Assembly (NCBI RefSeq): GCF_001752395.1
Contig: NZ_MKEK01000001.1
Span: 1,735,259-1,799,258, forward strand
Direction of reading: 5' to 3'
From: Rheinheimera salexigens
GTDB taxonomy: Bacteria > Pseudomonadota > Gammaproteobacteria > Enterobacterales > Alteromonadaceae
DNA: 64,000 bases
The notes under the pieces were generated by a model. It did no database searches, had not been told where the DNA came from, and saw only the letters and a program-made list of their open reading frames with translations. The position numbers and the translations under genes were made by a program. Positions 7,797-18,954 of this stretch are shown here, piece after piece. Positions within the stretch are counted from its first letter, which is position 1; the number at the start of each line of letters is the position of its first letter.

Positions 7797-9171
7797 ATGA
7801 ATTCGGTTAAAGCACCAAATGCCTTATTAAAAGGTGATATCAAAGCGACCATGATTGCTATGACAGTGCCGATGCTGTTTGGTACGTTAATATTAATGAC
7901 CTTTAATATTGTTGATACCTTTTTTATTAGCTTGTTAGGGACAGAACCACTTGCCGCAATTAGTTTTACTTTTCCCATCTCATTTACAATAGTTAGTTTA
8001 GGGATAGGGCTAAGTATTGGAACGTCAGCTGTTATAGCCCGAGCACTTGGTCAAGGTAACACCACTGAAGCTCGTGGCGATGCGACAGTTGCACTAGGCT
8101 TGTCTTGTTCTATTGTCGGAGCCATCTCGATAGTCGGTTATTTTTTAAGCCCAATGATATTTAAAGCATTGGGCGCGACAGATCATATTTATAGCTATAT
8201 TCAACCTTATATGGATTTGTGGTTTTTTAGGGGCTGTGTTATTGATGGTACCCATGATTGGAAATGGCATATTGCGCGCGGCTGGTGATACTAAAATACC
8301 CAGTATCATTATGGGAACATCGGGGTTGGTTAATGCAGTTTTAGACCCGATTTTAATTTTTGGTTTTGGGCCCATTCCTGCTATGCATATGCATGGTGCG
8401 GCATTAGCTACTGTTATTTCTTGGCTAGTGGGTAGTGTTGCTATGCTATATATGTTGCAGAAACGCAATCTACTTAATTTAAATTGGCCAGGATGGAAGC
8501 TACTAAAAGCCGCAAGTAAGAAAATACTTAGCATTGGTTTACCTGCTGCGGGTGCTAATATGCTCACCCCATTAGCGATGGCAATATTAACGGCTATGAT
8601 GGCAAGTCATGGTGCTCATGCGGTAGCGGGTTTTGGTGTTGGTGCGCGTTTAGAAGGTATGGCCATTTTAATTGTTTTAACCTTATCAATGACATTGCCG
8701 CCGTTTATTAGTCAAAATTTTGGAGCCGGCTTTTGGCACCGAGTACAACAAGGCTATCAACTTTGCGTTAAGTTTGTGCTGGTATGGCAACTTATTATCT
8801 ATATTGTCTTGGCTATTTTGGCGATACCGTTGGCTAAATTATTTAGTGACGAGCCAGAGGTAATCCACATTATCAGTTTATTTATTTGGATCATGCCTTT
8901 AGGTTACGGTTTGCAAGGTATTACGATTCTAACTAATTCATCACTAAATGCATTACACCAACCAAGTAAAGCTTTGCTATTGAGTATTATTCGTTTGTTT
9001 GTGTTTTATGTGCCGTTGGCTTGGTTAGGCGGTAACTTTTTTGGCATAACGGGGTTGTTCGTTGGATGTGTTATCGCAAATGCTTTTACCGCGGGTATTG
9101 CTTGGCGATGGTTTAATAAAGTGGCGAATAAAACTGCCAAAATAGGAGAGCACGTTGTCGAGAAATTTTGA
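7797..9171 (+). pseudogene. MATE family multidrug exporter, split by a one-base frameshift
   Basis: MATE proteins are 12-helix antiporters that export drugs and metabolites with sodium or protons. The first frame (7797-8288) gives the N-terminal third, ending its homology at PYMDLWFF. The rest continues in another frame from about 8229 with LGAVLLMVPMIGNGILRAAGDTK, a hallmark MATE region, to 9171. Removing one T from the six-T run at 8223-8228 restores one protein of about 457 residues, the normal family length. The upstream ribosome-binding site is weak. The last 17 bp overlap uvrB. The break could be a sequencing error, a true mutation or slippage at the T run. No substrate can be assigned. 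Confidence 0.85.
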
Positions 9172-11152
9172 ACTTAAATCAGATTACTCACCTGCAGGCG
9201 ATCAGCCTAATGCCATTAAGCAATTAGTTTCAGGTCTTGAAGCTGGCTTGGCACATCAAACTTTGTTAGGCGTTACCGGTTCGGGTAAAACTTTTACCAT
9301 GGCCAATGTTATCCAACAGGTAAATCGTCCTACCTTAATTATGGCGCATAATAAAACTCTAGCCGCGCAACTTTATGGCGAGATGAAAGCGTTTTTCCCC
9401 AATAATGCGGTTGAGTACTTTGTTTCTTATTATGACTATTATCAGCCCGAAGCCTATGTGCCTTCAACCGATACTTTTATTGAAAAAGATGCCTCTATTA
9501 ATGAACATATAGAACAAATGCGCTTATCGGCAACTAAGGCGCTAATGGAGCGGCGAGATGTCGTGATTGTGGCGTCGGTATCAGCCATTTATGGTTTGGG
9601 CGATCCGGTTTCTTATATGAAAATGCTGCTACACCTTAAACAAGGCGATATTATTGACCAGCGTTTTATTATCCGTCGCTTAGCTGAGTTGCAATATAAA
9701 CGTAATGATATTGAATTTCAGCGCGCGACTTATCGCGTGCGGGGCGATGTTATCGATGTCTTCCCGGCAGAAGTTGATGATATAGCGGTTAGAATTGAAT
9801 TGTTTGATGAAGAAATAGAGCGTATTAGTTTGTTTGATCCGTTAACCGGTGCAGTTGAAAAAATTGTTACCCGTTATACTATTTATCCGAAAACGCATTA
9901 TGTGACACCGCGAGAGAAAATTCTTGATGCAGTTGATAACATCAAAGTTGAGTTACAACAGCGGCGCGATGAGCTGTTAGCCAATAATAAACTGGTTGAA
10001 GAGCAACGCTTAAGCCAGCGTACTTTGTATGATATAGAGATGATGGTGGAGCTAGGCTTCTGTTCAGGCATTGAAAACTATTCACGTTATTTATCCGGCC
10101 GGGCTAATGGCGAGCCACCGCCAACGTTATTAGATTATTTTCCCGCTGATGGTTTAATGTTTATTGATGAGTCGCACGTCACAGTGTCGCAAATTGGCGC
10201 TATGTATAAAGGGGATCGCGCTCGTAAAGAAAACCTAGTGAATTATGGCTTTCGTTTACCATCAGCATTAGATAATAGACCGCTTAAGTTTGAAGAGTTT
10301 GAAGCCATAGCGCCGCAACGAATTTATGTGTCTGCAACGCCAGCTGTTTATGAACTCAACCAATCAGCTGGAGAAGTAATAGAACAGGTTGTTCGGCCAA
10401 CAGGTTTACTTGACCCACCAATTGAAATTAGACCAGTTGCTACCCAAGTAGACGATTTATTATCAGAAATATACATACGCGCGGCAAAAAAAGAGCGGGT
10501 ACTGGTGACCACGTTAACTAAAAAAATGTCTGAAGCCCTAACAGATTATTTAAGTGAACATGATGTGCGAGTGCGTTATTTACACTCAGATATTGATACC
10601 GTTGAGCGGATGGAGATTATTCGTGATTTACGTTTAGGTGTATTTGATGTTTTAGTGGGTATTAACTTATTGCGTGAAGGCTTAGATATCCCCGAAGTAT
10701 CTTTAGTGGCGATTTTAGATGCTGATAAAGAAGGGTTTTTACGCTCAGAGCGTTCATTAATTCAAACCATTGGCCGTGCGGCGCGTAACTTAGAAGGTAG
10801 AGCGATTTTATATGCGGATCGCATTACCGGCTCTATGCAGCGGGCGATAGATGAAACCGATCGCCGACGCTTAAAACAGCAGGAGTTTAATGCCTTGCAT
10901 GGCATTTTACCGACAGCGATTAAGAAAAGAGTTAATGATGTAATGGACTTAGGGCAATCTCCGGTGCCGGGTTTTGCCATGGTGTCAGAAAAAGCTAAAT
11001 TAGTGAAAGGTAAAACGCCGTATCAAATTGAGGCGCAAATTCAACAACTAGAGCAGCAAATGTTGCAACATGCTAAAGATCTTGAGTTTGAACAAGCCGC
11101 GGCCACACGGGATAAGGTGCAGTTATTAAAACAAGCTTTATTAGAAATTTAA
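9155..11152 (+). CDS. uvrB: Excinuclease ABC subunit UvrB
   Basis: UvrB is the damage-verifying helicase-like subunit of nucleotide excision repair, working with UvrA and UvrC in the cytoplasm. The 665-residue product has Walker A GVTGSGKT (about 39-46), the beta-hairpin region [16 protein letters not shown], the Walker B-like FIDESHVT, helicase motifs ([21 protein letters not shown]) and a C-terminal UVR domain that contacts UvrC. The start is TTG at 9155, preceded by AGGAG, giving [17 protein letters not shown] as in other UvrB proteins. The gene starts inside the end of the MATE frame, so expression may partly depend on read-through from upstream. I found no convincing LexA box nearby. Confidence 0.97.
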   Translation: MSRNFELKSDYSPAGDQPNAIKQLVSGLEAGLAHQTLLGVTGSGKTFTMANVIQQVNRPTLIMAHNKTLAAQLYGEMKAFFPNNAVEYFVSYYDYYQPEAYVPSTDTFIEKDASINEHIEQMRLSATKALMERRDVVIVASVSAIYGLGDPVSYMKMLLHLKQGDIIDQRFIIRRLAELQYKRNDIEFQRATYRVRGDVIDVFPAEVDDIAVRIELFDEEIERISLFDPLTGAVEKIVTRYTIYPKTHYVTPREKILDAVDNIKVELQQRRDELLANNKLVEEQRLSQRTLYDIEMMVELGFCSGIENYSRYLSGRANGEPPPTLLDYFPADGLMFIDESHVTVSQIGAMYKGDRARKENLVNYGFRLPSALDNRPLKFEEFEAIAPQRIYVSATPAVYELNQSAGEVIEQVVRPTGLLDPPIEIRPVATQVDDLLSEIYIRAAKKERVLVTTLTKKMSEALTDYLSEHDVRVRYLHSDIDTVERMEIIRDLRLGVFDVLVGINLLREGLDIPEVSLVAILDADKEGFLRSERSLIQTIGRAARNLEGRAILYADRITGSMQRAIDETDRRRLKQQEFNALHGILPTAIKKRVNDVMDLGQSPVPGFAMVSEKAKLVKGKTPYQIEAQIQQLEQQMLQHAKDLEFEQAAATRDKVQLLKQALLEI

Positions 11153-11375
11153 ACTTAACGATTTAATACGCTGTTAAAAAAACACATGCTATCTCAGTAA
11201 AAATTAGGCAAAATAGGCAAACAGTCATCTGGTCTGACATCTTATTTTGATTCGGCAATTATACGCCGTAATATCAGGAATTAACTATGCGCTACTTTGT
11301 TAAAAAAACGCTTAAAAACCCTGTAAATCGCTCGGGTTTAAGCTCAAGCTTATACTCAGTGAAAAGCTCGCTTAC

Positions 11376-12449
11376 TTGGTGGTTAGCTTTTTTAGTTTAA
11401 GTGTAATATTAACTGGCTGTGGTAGCCCTGAAGTGGAACCGGAAGCTAATATTGTTCGGCCGGTTAAACTGTTTCATGTCAGCAATGAGCATGCAGCAAC
11501 TGCGCGCCAATTTCCGGCTGTAGTCGAGCCGACAAAACGGGCAAACTTAACCTTTCGGGTCAGTGGGAAACTCATCGAGCTGTCAGGCCGACCAAGTCAT
11601 AATGTGCAGCGAGGAGAATTACTCGCGCGACTGGATGATACTGATTTTAAATTGCGTTTAGATCAAGCAAATGCTCGATATGAATTAGCCCAAACTCAAT
11701 TTGATCGGGCAAATTTACTGATGGAACAAAAATTAGTATCGCAAGCGCAATTTGATGAAACAAAAGCCCAGTTACAAGTTGCTAAAGCCGATTTTAGTGC
11801 AGCCAAAACCGCGCTTAGTTATACCCGTTTAGAAGCGCCGTTTGCAGGTACAGTATCTAGGTTGTTAGTTGAAAATCATGAGAATATTGCTGCCCAGCAG
11901 CCGATCATGGAACTGCAAGTCCGTGGTCATGTTGATGTTGTTATTCAAGTGCCTGAGGATGTAATTTCTAATGTTCGTCGTGAAATAGATTATCAACCAG
12001 AAGTCATTTTTGACTCCCATCCTGAGTATCGTTTTCGTGCCAGTTTGCGCGAATGGGATAGTCGAGCCGATCCTAGTACCAATAGTTTCAAAGTGGTTTT
12101 TAGCATGAAATCACCGGAGCAATTTAATGTGTTATCTGGCATGACAGCCAATGTTATTGTCGATATGAGTCAAGTGAACCGAGTAAATAGCAGCGCATTA
12201 TATATTCCCGCGACCGCCATTTTTATGCCCGATACCGAAAACCTTGCTTCACAGCAAAGTTATGTCTGGTTGTATGATAAAAGCCAAGGCAAGGTAACAA
12301 AACAAGCGGTGACGATTGGCGAGCTAACCAATGCTGGCGTAGCAATTACCAGCGGAATTGCCATTGGCGATACCATCGTAACGGCTGGCGTACATCAGTT
12401 GTCTGAAGGGCAGCAGGTGCGGCCTTGGATACGTGAACGAGGGCTGTAA
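11376..12449 (+). CDS. RND efflux periplasmic adaptor (membrane fusion lipoprotein)
   Basis: Adaptors of this family bridge an inner-membrane RND pump to an outer-membrane channel. The product has a lipobox (VILTGC), so the mature protein is probably a lipoprotein. It has a barrel-sandwich/lipoyl-like half (RVSGKLIELSGRPSHNV... and ...EAPFAGTVSRL), a helical hairpin between them and a C-terminal beta domain. The frame has no upstream ATG; TTG at 11376 is the best in-frame start but leaves a signal peptide without positive charge. An ATG at 11287 with AGGAA before it opens a different frame that ends in the same hydrophobic region. One extra T in the six-T run at 11388-11393 would join them into about 387 residues. 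The gene ends 1 bp before the pump gene. Confidence 0.88.
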   Translation: MVVSFFSLSVILTGCGSPEVEPEANIVRPVKLFHVSNEHAATARQFPAVVEPTKRANLTFRVSGKLIELSGRPSHNVQRGELLARLDDTDFKLRLDQANARYELAQTQFDRANLLMEQKLVSQAQFDETKAQLQVAKADFSAAKTALSYTRLEAPFAGTVSRLLVENHENIAAQQPIMELQVRGHVDVVIQVPEDVISNVRREIDYQPEVIFDSHPEYRFRASLREWDSRADPSTNSFKVVFSMKSPEQFNVLSGMTANVIVDMSQVNRVNSSALYIPATAIFMPDTENLASQQSYVWLYDKSQGKVTKQAVTIGELTNAGVAITSGIAIGDTIVTAGVHQLSEGQQVRPWIRERGL

Positions 12450-12450
12450 T

Positions 12451-15400
12451 ATGGATATAGCTCGCTATTTTATTAAATACCGCACGGCCTCGTGGTTATT
12501 TGCGACAATTTTATTGCTCGGCGGTATTGTTGCTTATATGGGCTTAGGCCGCTTAGAAGATCCGCAATTCACCTTAAAACAGGCCATGATTATTACTGCC
12601 TATCCAGGCGCATCGCCCACCCAAGTTGAAGAAGAAGTTAGCTATCCATTAGAAAATGCGATTCAGCAGCTGCCTTATGTCAGTCATGTTACGTCAGTAT
12701 CGTCGGCGGGTATTTCGCAAATAATGGTCGAAATGAAAGACCAATACCGTGCTAAAGCTTTAAAACAAATTTGGGATGAATTACGGCATAAAGTGTCTGA
12801 TTTGCAGCCAAGCCTATCGCCCGGTGTGCATGCACCGCAAATTAAAGATGATTTTGGCGATGTATTTGGCATTTTATATGCGTTTACTGGAGATGGTTAC
12901 GCCTATGATGAATTACGTGACTATGTGGATTTTTTACGCCGAGAATTAGTATTAGTACCCGGCGTGGCAAAAGTGTCGGTTGGCGGCGTCCAACAAGAGC
13001 AAGTCATTGTTGAAATCTCTAGACCCAGATTAACCGCACTAGGTATAGCTCCACAACAACTTGCTGGCTTATTACAAAGCCAAAATATGGTAGCTAATGC
13101 TGGCTCTATTCGGGTCGATACCGAACGGTTACGAATTTATCCAACTGGCGAATTTCAGTCGGTACAGGAGCTGGAAACCCTGATTATTAGTAGCCCTGAC
13201 GCCAAAGAGTTAATTTATCTTGGTGATGTGGCAAGGGTCTATCGTGAACATACTGAAATCCCGAATCATATTGTCAGATTTGGCGGTAAAACGGCATTGT
13301 CGCTAGGTGTTGCGTTTACCGGTGGCGTCAATGTGGTTGATGCCGGGGCAGCAGTTAAGCAGCGATTAGCCGAATTAGAATATAATAAACCGGTCGGGAT
13401 TAATATTGACACCATCTATAATCAGCCCAATGAAGTCGAAAACTCAGTATCTGGTTTTATTGTTAATCTAGCGCAAGCCGTCGCTATTGTGATTATTGTG
13501 CTGCTCGTATTTATGGGCTTACGCAGTGGTATTTTAATCGGCGTTATTCTATTACTAACGGTATTAGGTACCTTTATATTCATGAAACAGATGGATATTG
13601 AGTTGCAAAGAGTATCGCTAGGCGCCTTGATTATTGCGTTAGGGATGTTGGTTGATAACGCAATCGTTATTACCGAAGGTATTTTGATAGGAATGCAGCG
13701 TCGGTTAAAACTCGCCGATGCGGCATCGTTAATTGTTAAACAGACCAAGTGGCCATTATTAGCAGCGACGGTAATTGCCATTACTGCATTTGCGCCAATA
13801 GGTTTATCCAGTGATGCCAGCGGTGAGTTTGCCGGCAGTTTATTTTGGGTATTATTGGTTTCTTTATTAATTAGCTGGGTGACGGCTATTACCTTAACGC
13901 CATTTTTTGCCAGCATACTGTTCAAGCAAACCACCCAGGATAAAGAAAATAGCGCTGAGCCAACAGCACTATACCAAGGGGCAATTTTTAATGTTTATCG
14001 CACGGCGTTAACTGCAGCGCTGCGCCATCGTTTCTTAACTTATTTATTAACCTTAATTTTATTAGTAGCAGCCATAGTTGGCTTTGCTAAAGTTAAACAA
14101 GTTTTTTTCCCTCCATCAAATACGCCCATTTATTTAGTTGATTTATGGCAGCCGCAGGGCACAGATATTATGTTTGCAGCAGAGCAAACTGATGCCATTA
14201 TGCGCCATTTGTTAACTATCGAAGGGATAGAGTCGGTCACCAGTACGACTGGCCGTGGAGCTGAGCGGTTTATGTTAACTTATCAGCCCGAAAAGATATT
14301 TCCAAGCTATAGCCAATTAATTATTCGCGCTAAAGATCATGATCTTGTGCCAAGTTTAATGCGCCAAACTCGTGATTTTATTAACCTGTACTATCCACAA
14401 ATAGAACAAAAGTTATTACGCTTAGAAGTAGGCCCTTCTACACCCGCTAAAATAGAAGCCCGCTTTAGTGGCGCCGATCCCGATAAGTTACGGCAATTAG
14501 CCAGCGCAGCGAAAGCTATTTTACAAGCGGATGGCCAAGCGGTGAATATCCATGATAATTGGCGCGCCCGTAGTAAAGTCATTCGGCCTAAATTTAACGA
14601 AGCCATGGCTAGACGCGTAGGGGTGAGTAAGCAAGATGTTGATGACGTGCTACTAAGCAGTATGATTGGCCGCACGGTAGGTGTGTACCGTGATGGTACC
14701 CATTTATTGCCTATTATTACACGTTCACCCTTAGCTGAACGCGATAATTTAGACGCCTTATATGACCTGCAAGTCTACAGCAATAAATTGCGCCGTTATG
14801 TGCCTATTACTCAAGTGGTTACTGGTTTTGATTTAGTCTGGGAAGATGCACAAATACAGCGTCGCGATCGTAAGCGAACCATTACTGTTATGGCAGATCA
14901 CGATAATTTAACTGACGATACCGCTTCTGCGCTATTAGCGCGGATAAAAACAGATATTGAAGCCATACCGTTACCTACAGGTTACTTTTTAACCTGGGGT
15001 GGTGAATATGAAGCCCAGCAAAAAGCTCAGACAGCTTTATTTAGCTCGTTACCTTTTGGTTATTTAGTCATGTTTATTATCACGGTATTATTATTTAATT
15101 CTATGCGCAGTGCATTTGTTATATGGGCTTGTGTACCGTTAGCGATAATAGGGGTTAGTTTTGGTTTATTAATCATTGGTGTGCCGTTTGGCTTTATGGC
15201 GCTATTAGGCTTTTTAAGTTTATCCGGTATGTTGGTTAAAAACTGTATTGTTTTAGTGGAACAAATTAACCTTGAATTAGCTGAGGGCAAAGCGGCATTT
15301 AATGCTGTATTTGATAGTGCCGTTAGCCGAGTTAGGCCAGTATCTATGGCAGCAATAACCACTATTTTAGGCATGATACCGTTATTAAGTGATGATTTTT

Positions 15401-15531
15401 TTGCTAGTTTAGCGGTGGTTATTATGTTTGGTTTAGGTTTTGCCACGGTATTAACTTTATTGTTTTTACCGGTGCTATACTGCAGCGTATTTAAAATAGC
15501 GACGCCAACTAAAACCGCTTCACAAGCATAA
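12451..15531 (+). CDS. RND family efflux pump permease
   Basis: This is a 1026-residue inner-membrane RND transporter that should export hydrophobic or toxic compounds by proton exchange, as a trimer with the adaptor encoded just upstream. It starts MDIARYFIKYRTASWLF at the ATG one base after the adaptor stop. It has the usual two halves: a first helix, a large periplasmic loop, helices 2-6 with the proton-relay motif GMLVDNAIVI, then a second loop and helices 8-12 with LSGMLVKNCIVLVEQI. Family length is normal. Relatives include many uncharacterised AcrB-like pumps with VDNAIV in place of VDDAIV. No outer-membrane channel gene is present here, so a shared TolC-type protein is probably used. 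Confidence 0.93.
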   Translation: MDIARYFIKYRTASWLFATILLLGGIVAYMGLGRLEDPQFTLKQAMIITAYPGASPTQVEEEVSYPLENAIQQLPYVSHVTSVSSAGISQIMVEMKDQYRAKALKQIWDELRHKVSDLQPSLSPGVHAPQIKDDFGDVFGILYAFTGDGYAYDELRDYVDFLRRELVLVPGVAKVSVGGVQQEQVIVEISRPRLTALGIAPQQLAGLLQSQNMVANAGSIRVDTERLRIYPTGEFQSVQELETLIISSPDAKELIYLGDVARVYREHTEIPNHIVRFGGKTALSLGVAFTGGVNVVDAGAAVKQRLAELEYNKPVGINIDTIYNQPNEVENSVSGFIVNLAQAVAIVIIVLLVFMGLRSGILIGVILLLTVLGTFIFMKQMDIELQRVSLGALIIALGMLVDNAIVITEGILIGMQRRLKLADAASLIVKQTKWPLLAATVIAITAFAPIGLSSDASGEFAGSLFWVLLVSLLISWVTAITLTPFFASILFKQTTQDKENSAEPTALYQGAIFNVYRTALTAALRHRFLTYLLTLILLVAAIVGFAKVKQVFFPPSNTPIYLVDLWQPQGTDIMFAAEQTDAIMRHLLTIEGIESVTSTTGRGAERFMLTYQPEKIFPSYSQLIIRAKDHDLVPSLMRQTRDFINLYYPQIEQKLLRLEVGPSTPAKIEARFSGADPDKLRQLASAAKAILQADGQAVNIHDNWRARSKVIRPKFNEAMARRVGVSKQDVDDVLLSSMIGRTVGVYRDGTHLLPIITRSPLAERDNLDALYDLQVYSNKLRRYVPITQVVTGFDLVWEDAQIQRRDRKRTITVMADHDNLTDDTASALLARIKTDIEAIPLPTGYFLTWGGEYEAQQKAQTALFSSLPFGYLVMFIITVLLFNSMRSAFVIWACVPLAIIGVSFGLLIIGVPFGFMALLGFLSLSGMLVKNCIVLVEQINLELAEGKAAFNAVFDSAVSRVRPVSMAAITTILGMIPLLSDDFFASLAVVIMFGLGFATVLTLLFLPVLYCSVFKIATPTKTASQA

Positions 15532-15551
15532 ACAGCAATTACGGATGAGTA

Positions 15552-17342
15552 ATGGGTATGAACTGGGTAAGGACAATATTCGCAATTAGCGGTGTGGCAA
15601 GTTTTGGTTTAATGGCAGATACCTTGCCGCCATTAGTAGCATGGCAGGGCCAGAGTGAGCAGCTAATGCAAACCGAAGCGTCGACATGGGTGACACCGGC
15701 AGAGTTAAGCCAATTAACCGACAGCCCCGATTACGCAGCAACCTTTGCTTATGTGCAAAAGTTAGTCGCCAGCTCAGACTTATTAGCAATAGAACAATTT
15801 GGTACTAGTCCACAGGGCCGTGCCATGTTCGTGGTCAAAGCGAGTAAGCAGTTAGCCAATATGGCCCAAAATGCCAATCGTCCGTTACTGTTAGTTCAAG
15901 CCGGTATCCACAGTGGTGAAATAGACGGTAAAGATGCGGGTTTAATGTTATTGCGGGATATTGTGCATGGTGATAAAGGCGCATTATTAGATAATGTCGA
16001 TATGCTGTTTGTGCCTATTTTTTCAGTAGATGGCCACCAACGTCGTTCCGCCCATAGCCGAATGAATCAGCGTGGTCCTGCTATTCAAGGCTGGCGTGCT
16101 ACGGCACAAAATATAAATTTAAATCGTGATTACAGCAAGGCTGATGCACCAGAAATGCAAGCGATGCTGCAATTGATTAATCAATATGATCCCGATCTGT
16201 ATTTAGATATTCATGTTACCGATGGTGAAGATTACCAATATGATATTACCTATGGTTTTAATCATCCCTCAGCGGCGATTAGCGTTAATTCCGCCAGTTG
16301 GCTAAGTAAGTTATATCGCCCGCAAATAGATCTCGCCTTACAACAAGCAGGGCACATTCCTGGGCCGTTAGTGTTTGGGGTTGATAGCAAAGACTTTGCT
16401 AAAGGGTTGTCCGGTTGGACCGCAACACCTCGTTATTCTAACGGTTATGGCGATGTTCGGCATTTACCGACAGTATTGGTAGAAAATCATAGTTTAAAGC
16501 CCTATCGGCAGCGTGTACTTGGCACTTACGTGTTACTAGAAGCGAGCTTAACGCTACTCAATCAGCAGGGTAAGGCACTTATTTTAGCTAAGCAAGCTGA
16601 TCAACAAGCACGGCCTAAACGTATGGCGCTTAGCTACACTGCCAACAGTAATCCGGTGTTAATTAATTTTAAAGGCATCAGTTACCAAACCCAAACCAGT
16701 GAATATAGTGGTGATAGCTACGTAAAATGGACCGGAACACCTACTTTGTATGCTAATTTACCCCAGTATTGGCAAAACGTTGTTGAGCGCGATATTGTTA
16801 TTCCTACCGCGTATTGGATCCCGCCACAGCAGCAAGAAGTTATTCAGCGGTTACGCACTCATGGTATTAAAGTTGAAGTTATCAAAAAAGCCCAGAGTAT
16901 TACTGCGCAACAATTAACGGTGACCGAGCATCGTTTTGCTAAAATACCTTTTGAAAGCCGCTTTACTATTGCTGAGGCTGAATTTAAACGTGAGCAAAAC
17001 CAGCAGAGTATAGAGCCGGGTTGGGTTAGAGTTAGTACCGATCAGCCACTTGGCCGCTTAGCGGTGGCGTTATTAGAACCTACCGCACCAGATTCCTTGT
17101 TTAATTGGGGCTTTATGTTAGGGCTATTTCAGCGCACTGAATATTTTGAACCCTATGCAATAGAGCCGTTAATTAAGCGCTTATTAGAACAGCAGCCGGA
17201 ATTAAAACAGCAATTTGCCCAAGCATTAGCCGAAAACAGTGCGCTAAATATTGACCCTCGGGCAAGGTATGATTGGTTTTATCAAAAACTGCCGTATTAT
17301 GATCAGCACTATTTAAAATACCCTATCTTAATTGAGCTTTAA
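15552..17342 (+). CDS. M14-family zinc carboxypeptidase-like protein, exported
   Basis: M14 peptidases remove C-terminal residues using one zinc ion. The 596-residue product begins with a short hydrophobic signal peptide (about 1-22, ending near LMAD), which suggests a periplasmic or secreted enzyme. The zinc ligands are visible as H-S-G-E in QAGIHSGEIDGKDAG and a later histidine in LYLDIHVTDGED. An arginine-containing stretch (NLNRDYSKAD) matches the substrate-binding region. A long C-terminal part of unknown role follows the catalytic domain. The gene starts 20 bp after the RND pump stop on the same strand, yet no functional link is obvious. Substrate is unknown. Confidence 0.85.
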   Translation: MGMNWVRTIFAISGVASFGLMADTLPPLVAWQGQSEQLMQTEASTWVTPAELSQLTDSPDYAATFAYVQKLVASSDLLAIEQFGTSPQGRAMFVVKASKQLANMAQNANRPLLLVQAGIHSGEIDGKDAGLMLLRDIVHGDKGALLDNVDMLFVPIFSVDGHQRRSAHSRMNQRGPAIQGWRATAQNINLNRDYSKADAPEMQAMLQLINQYDPDLYLDIHVTDGEDYQYDITYGFNHPSAAISVNSASWLSKLYRPQIDLALQQAGHIPGPLVFGVDSKDFAKGLSGWTATPRYSNGYGDVRHLPTVLVENHSLKPYRQRVLGTYVLLEASLTLLNQQGKALILAKQADQQARPKRMALSYTANSNPVLINFKGISYQTQTSEYSGDSYVKWTGTPTLYANLPQYWQNVVERDIVIPTAYWIPPQQQEVIQRLRTHGIKVEVIKKAQSITAQQLTVTEHRFAKIPFESRFTIAEAEFKREQNQQSIEPGWVRVSTDQPLGRLAVALLEPTAPDSLFNWGFMLGLFQRTEYFEPYAIEPLIKRLLEQQPELKQQFAQALAENSALNIDPRARYDWFYQKLPYYDQHYLKYPILIEL

Positions 17343-17370
17343 TCAGTAAGAAGGCGGGATTTAGATGACA

Positions 17371-17396
17371 AAAAAGGCAGTAAATACTGCCTTTTT
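17371..17396. terminator. Bidirectional intrinsic terminator between the M14 peptidase gene and rimO
   Basis: The hairpin AAAAAGGCAGTA / TACTGCCTTTTT has a 2-nt loop region. It ends in T runs in both directions and lies between two convergent genes, so it should stop transcription from both sides. Confidence 0.85.
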
Positions 17397-17418
17397 ATTT
17401 GCTCAGGAAAAACCTATT

Positions 17419-18825
17419 TTAAACGGTTGCTACTGTTGCCCACAGGTCGTATTCGTCGGCATGTTCAACCGTTGCCGTTACAATATCGCCGGGTTTTAAA
17501 TTAGTGGCAGCATTTAAATAGACGGCACCGTCTATCTCAGGTGCATCCGCGAAACTGCGGCCAATCGCGCCTTCTTCATCCACTTCATCAATTAATACCG
17601 CAATATTACGCCCTAACTTGGCTTGTAAACGGGCGCTACTAATGGCTTGTTGGGTTTGCATAAAGCGATGATACCTTTCTTCCATTACCTCATCGGCTAC
17701 TGGATCAGGCAGCTCATTGGCTTTGGCTCCCACGACAGGGCTATATTTAAAACAACCAACCCGATCTAATTGCGCCTCTTGCAACCAATCTAACAACATT
17801 TGAAAGTCTTCTTCAGTTTCACCCGGAAAACCAACAATAAAAGTAGAACGAATAGTCAATTCAGGGCATATAGCACGCCACTTCTTAATCCGCTCTAGTA
17901 CACGCTCGGCTTGGCCTGGACGTTTCATTAGCTTTAAAATACGTGGGCTGGCATGTTGAAAGGGGATATCTAAATAAGGTAACACCTTGCCTTGGGCCAT
18001 TAGTGGAATAATATCGTCAACATGCGGGTACGGATAAACATAGTGTAAGCGTATCCACATGCCCATCTCACCTAAAGCTTCACATAGTGCTTGCATAGAG
18101 GTTTTAACTGGTGAGCCATTCCAAAAGCCAGTGCGGTATTTTACATCAACGCCATAAGCGCTGGTATCTTGAGAGATAATTAACAGCTCTTTTACCCCAG
18201 CCTTTTTTAAACGTTGGGCTTCATCTAATACTTCACCAATAGGCCGGCTAACTAAGTCGCCGCGCATGGAGGGAATAATACAGAAAGTGCATCTGTGGTT
18301 GCAGCCTTCTGATATTTTTAAATAGGCATAATGTTTTGGTGTTAACTTGACCCCGTGGTCAGGCACTAACATAGTAAAAGGATCATATTTTGGTTTAGGC
18401 ACAAACTGGTGTACTTGCGCTAAAACGTTTTCATACGAATGTGGGCCAGTAATACCTAAAACATTAGGATGTACTTGGCGAATTTCGTCTTCACGGGCGC
18501 CTAAGCAACCGGTGACAATCACTTTGCCATTTTCAGCTAAGGCTTCACCAATAGTTTGTAGCGATTCTTCAACCGCACTGTCGATAAAGCCACAGGTATT
18601 AACGATAACTAAAGCGGCATCATCGTAATTAGGAACAATATGATAACCTTCACTTTTAAGCTGGGTTAAAATCCGCTCAGAATCAACTAAGTTTTTCGGG
18701 CAACCTAAACTTACAAAGCCAATTGTATGACCTTTAGCTGAGTCAGTATTAACCTGATGCTTGAGTGATTTAGCGGCGGTTTCAAGCGTTGTGGTTTGTG
18801 ACGGGTCAAAGGTCTGTACAGTCAT
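17419..18825 (-). CDS. rimO: Ribosomal protein S12 methylthiotransferase RimO
   Basis: RimO is a radical-SAM enzyme that adds a methylthio group to a conserved aspartate of ribosomal protein S12. The 468-residue protein has an N-terminal UPF0004 domain with [15 protein letters not shown], whose cysteines ligate one iron-sulfur cluster. The radical-SAM motif [11 protein letters not shown] (CxxxCxxC) follows, then [17 protein letters not shown], and a C-terminal TRAM domain. The signature [10 protein letters not shown] distinguishes RimO from MiaB. It has a somewhat long N-terminal extension of about 34 residues. It is read as a single gene, with a terminator on each side. Confidence 0.97.
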   Translation of the reverse strand: MTVQTFDPSQTTTLETAAKSLKHQVNTDSAKGHTIGFVSLGCPKNLVDSERILTQLKSEGYHIVPNYDDAALVIVNTCGFIDSAVEESLQTIGEALAENGKVIVTGCLGAREDEIRQVHPNVLGITGPHSYENVLAQVHQFVPKPKYDPFTMLVPDHGVKLTPKHYAYLKISEGCNHRCTFCIIPSMRGDLVSRPIGEVLDEAQRLKKAGVKELLIISQDTSAYGVDVKYRTGFWNGSPVKTSMQALCEALGEMGMWIRLHYVYPYPHVDDIIPLMAQGKVLPYLDIPFQHASPRILKLMKRPGQAERVLERIKKWRAICPELTIRSTFIVGFPGETEEDFQMLLDWLQEAQLDRVGCFKYSPVVGAKANELPDPVADEVMEERYHRFMQTQQAISSARLQAKLGRNIAVLIDEVDEEGAIGRSFADAPEIDGAVYLNAATNLKPGDIVTATVEHADEYDLWATVATV

Positions 18826-18901
18826 AGCGGCTCATGTATTGGCTAAAATAAAGTCGGCGGATTATACCTGAATAATAATTGATAACCAGTATTTGACGAA
18901 C

Positions 18902-18925
18902 AAAAAAGCAGCAATAAAGCTGCTT
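18902..18925 (-). terminator. Intrinsic terminator after the YlqF-type GTPase gene
   Basis: On the minus strand AGCAGC (plus 18907-18912) pairs with GCTGCT (18919-18924) around a 6-nt loop, and the stem is followed by six T residues (complement of 18902-18907). It lies 30 bp past the GTPase stop codon. Confidence 0.8.
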
Positions 18926-18954
18926 GATTTTCATTTCTAACGCTATTTATACGA

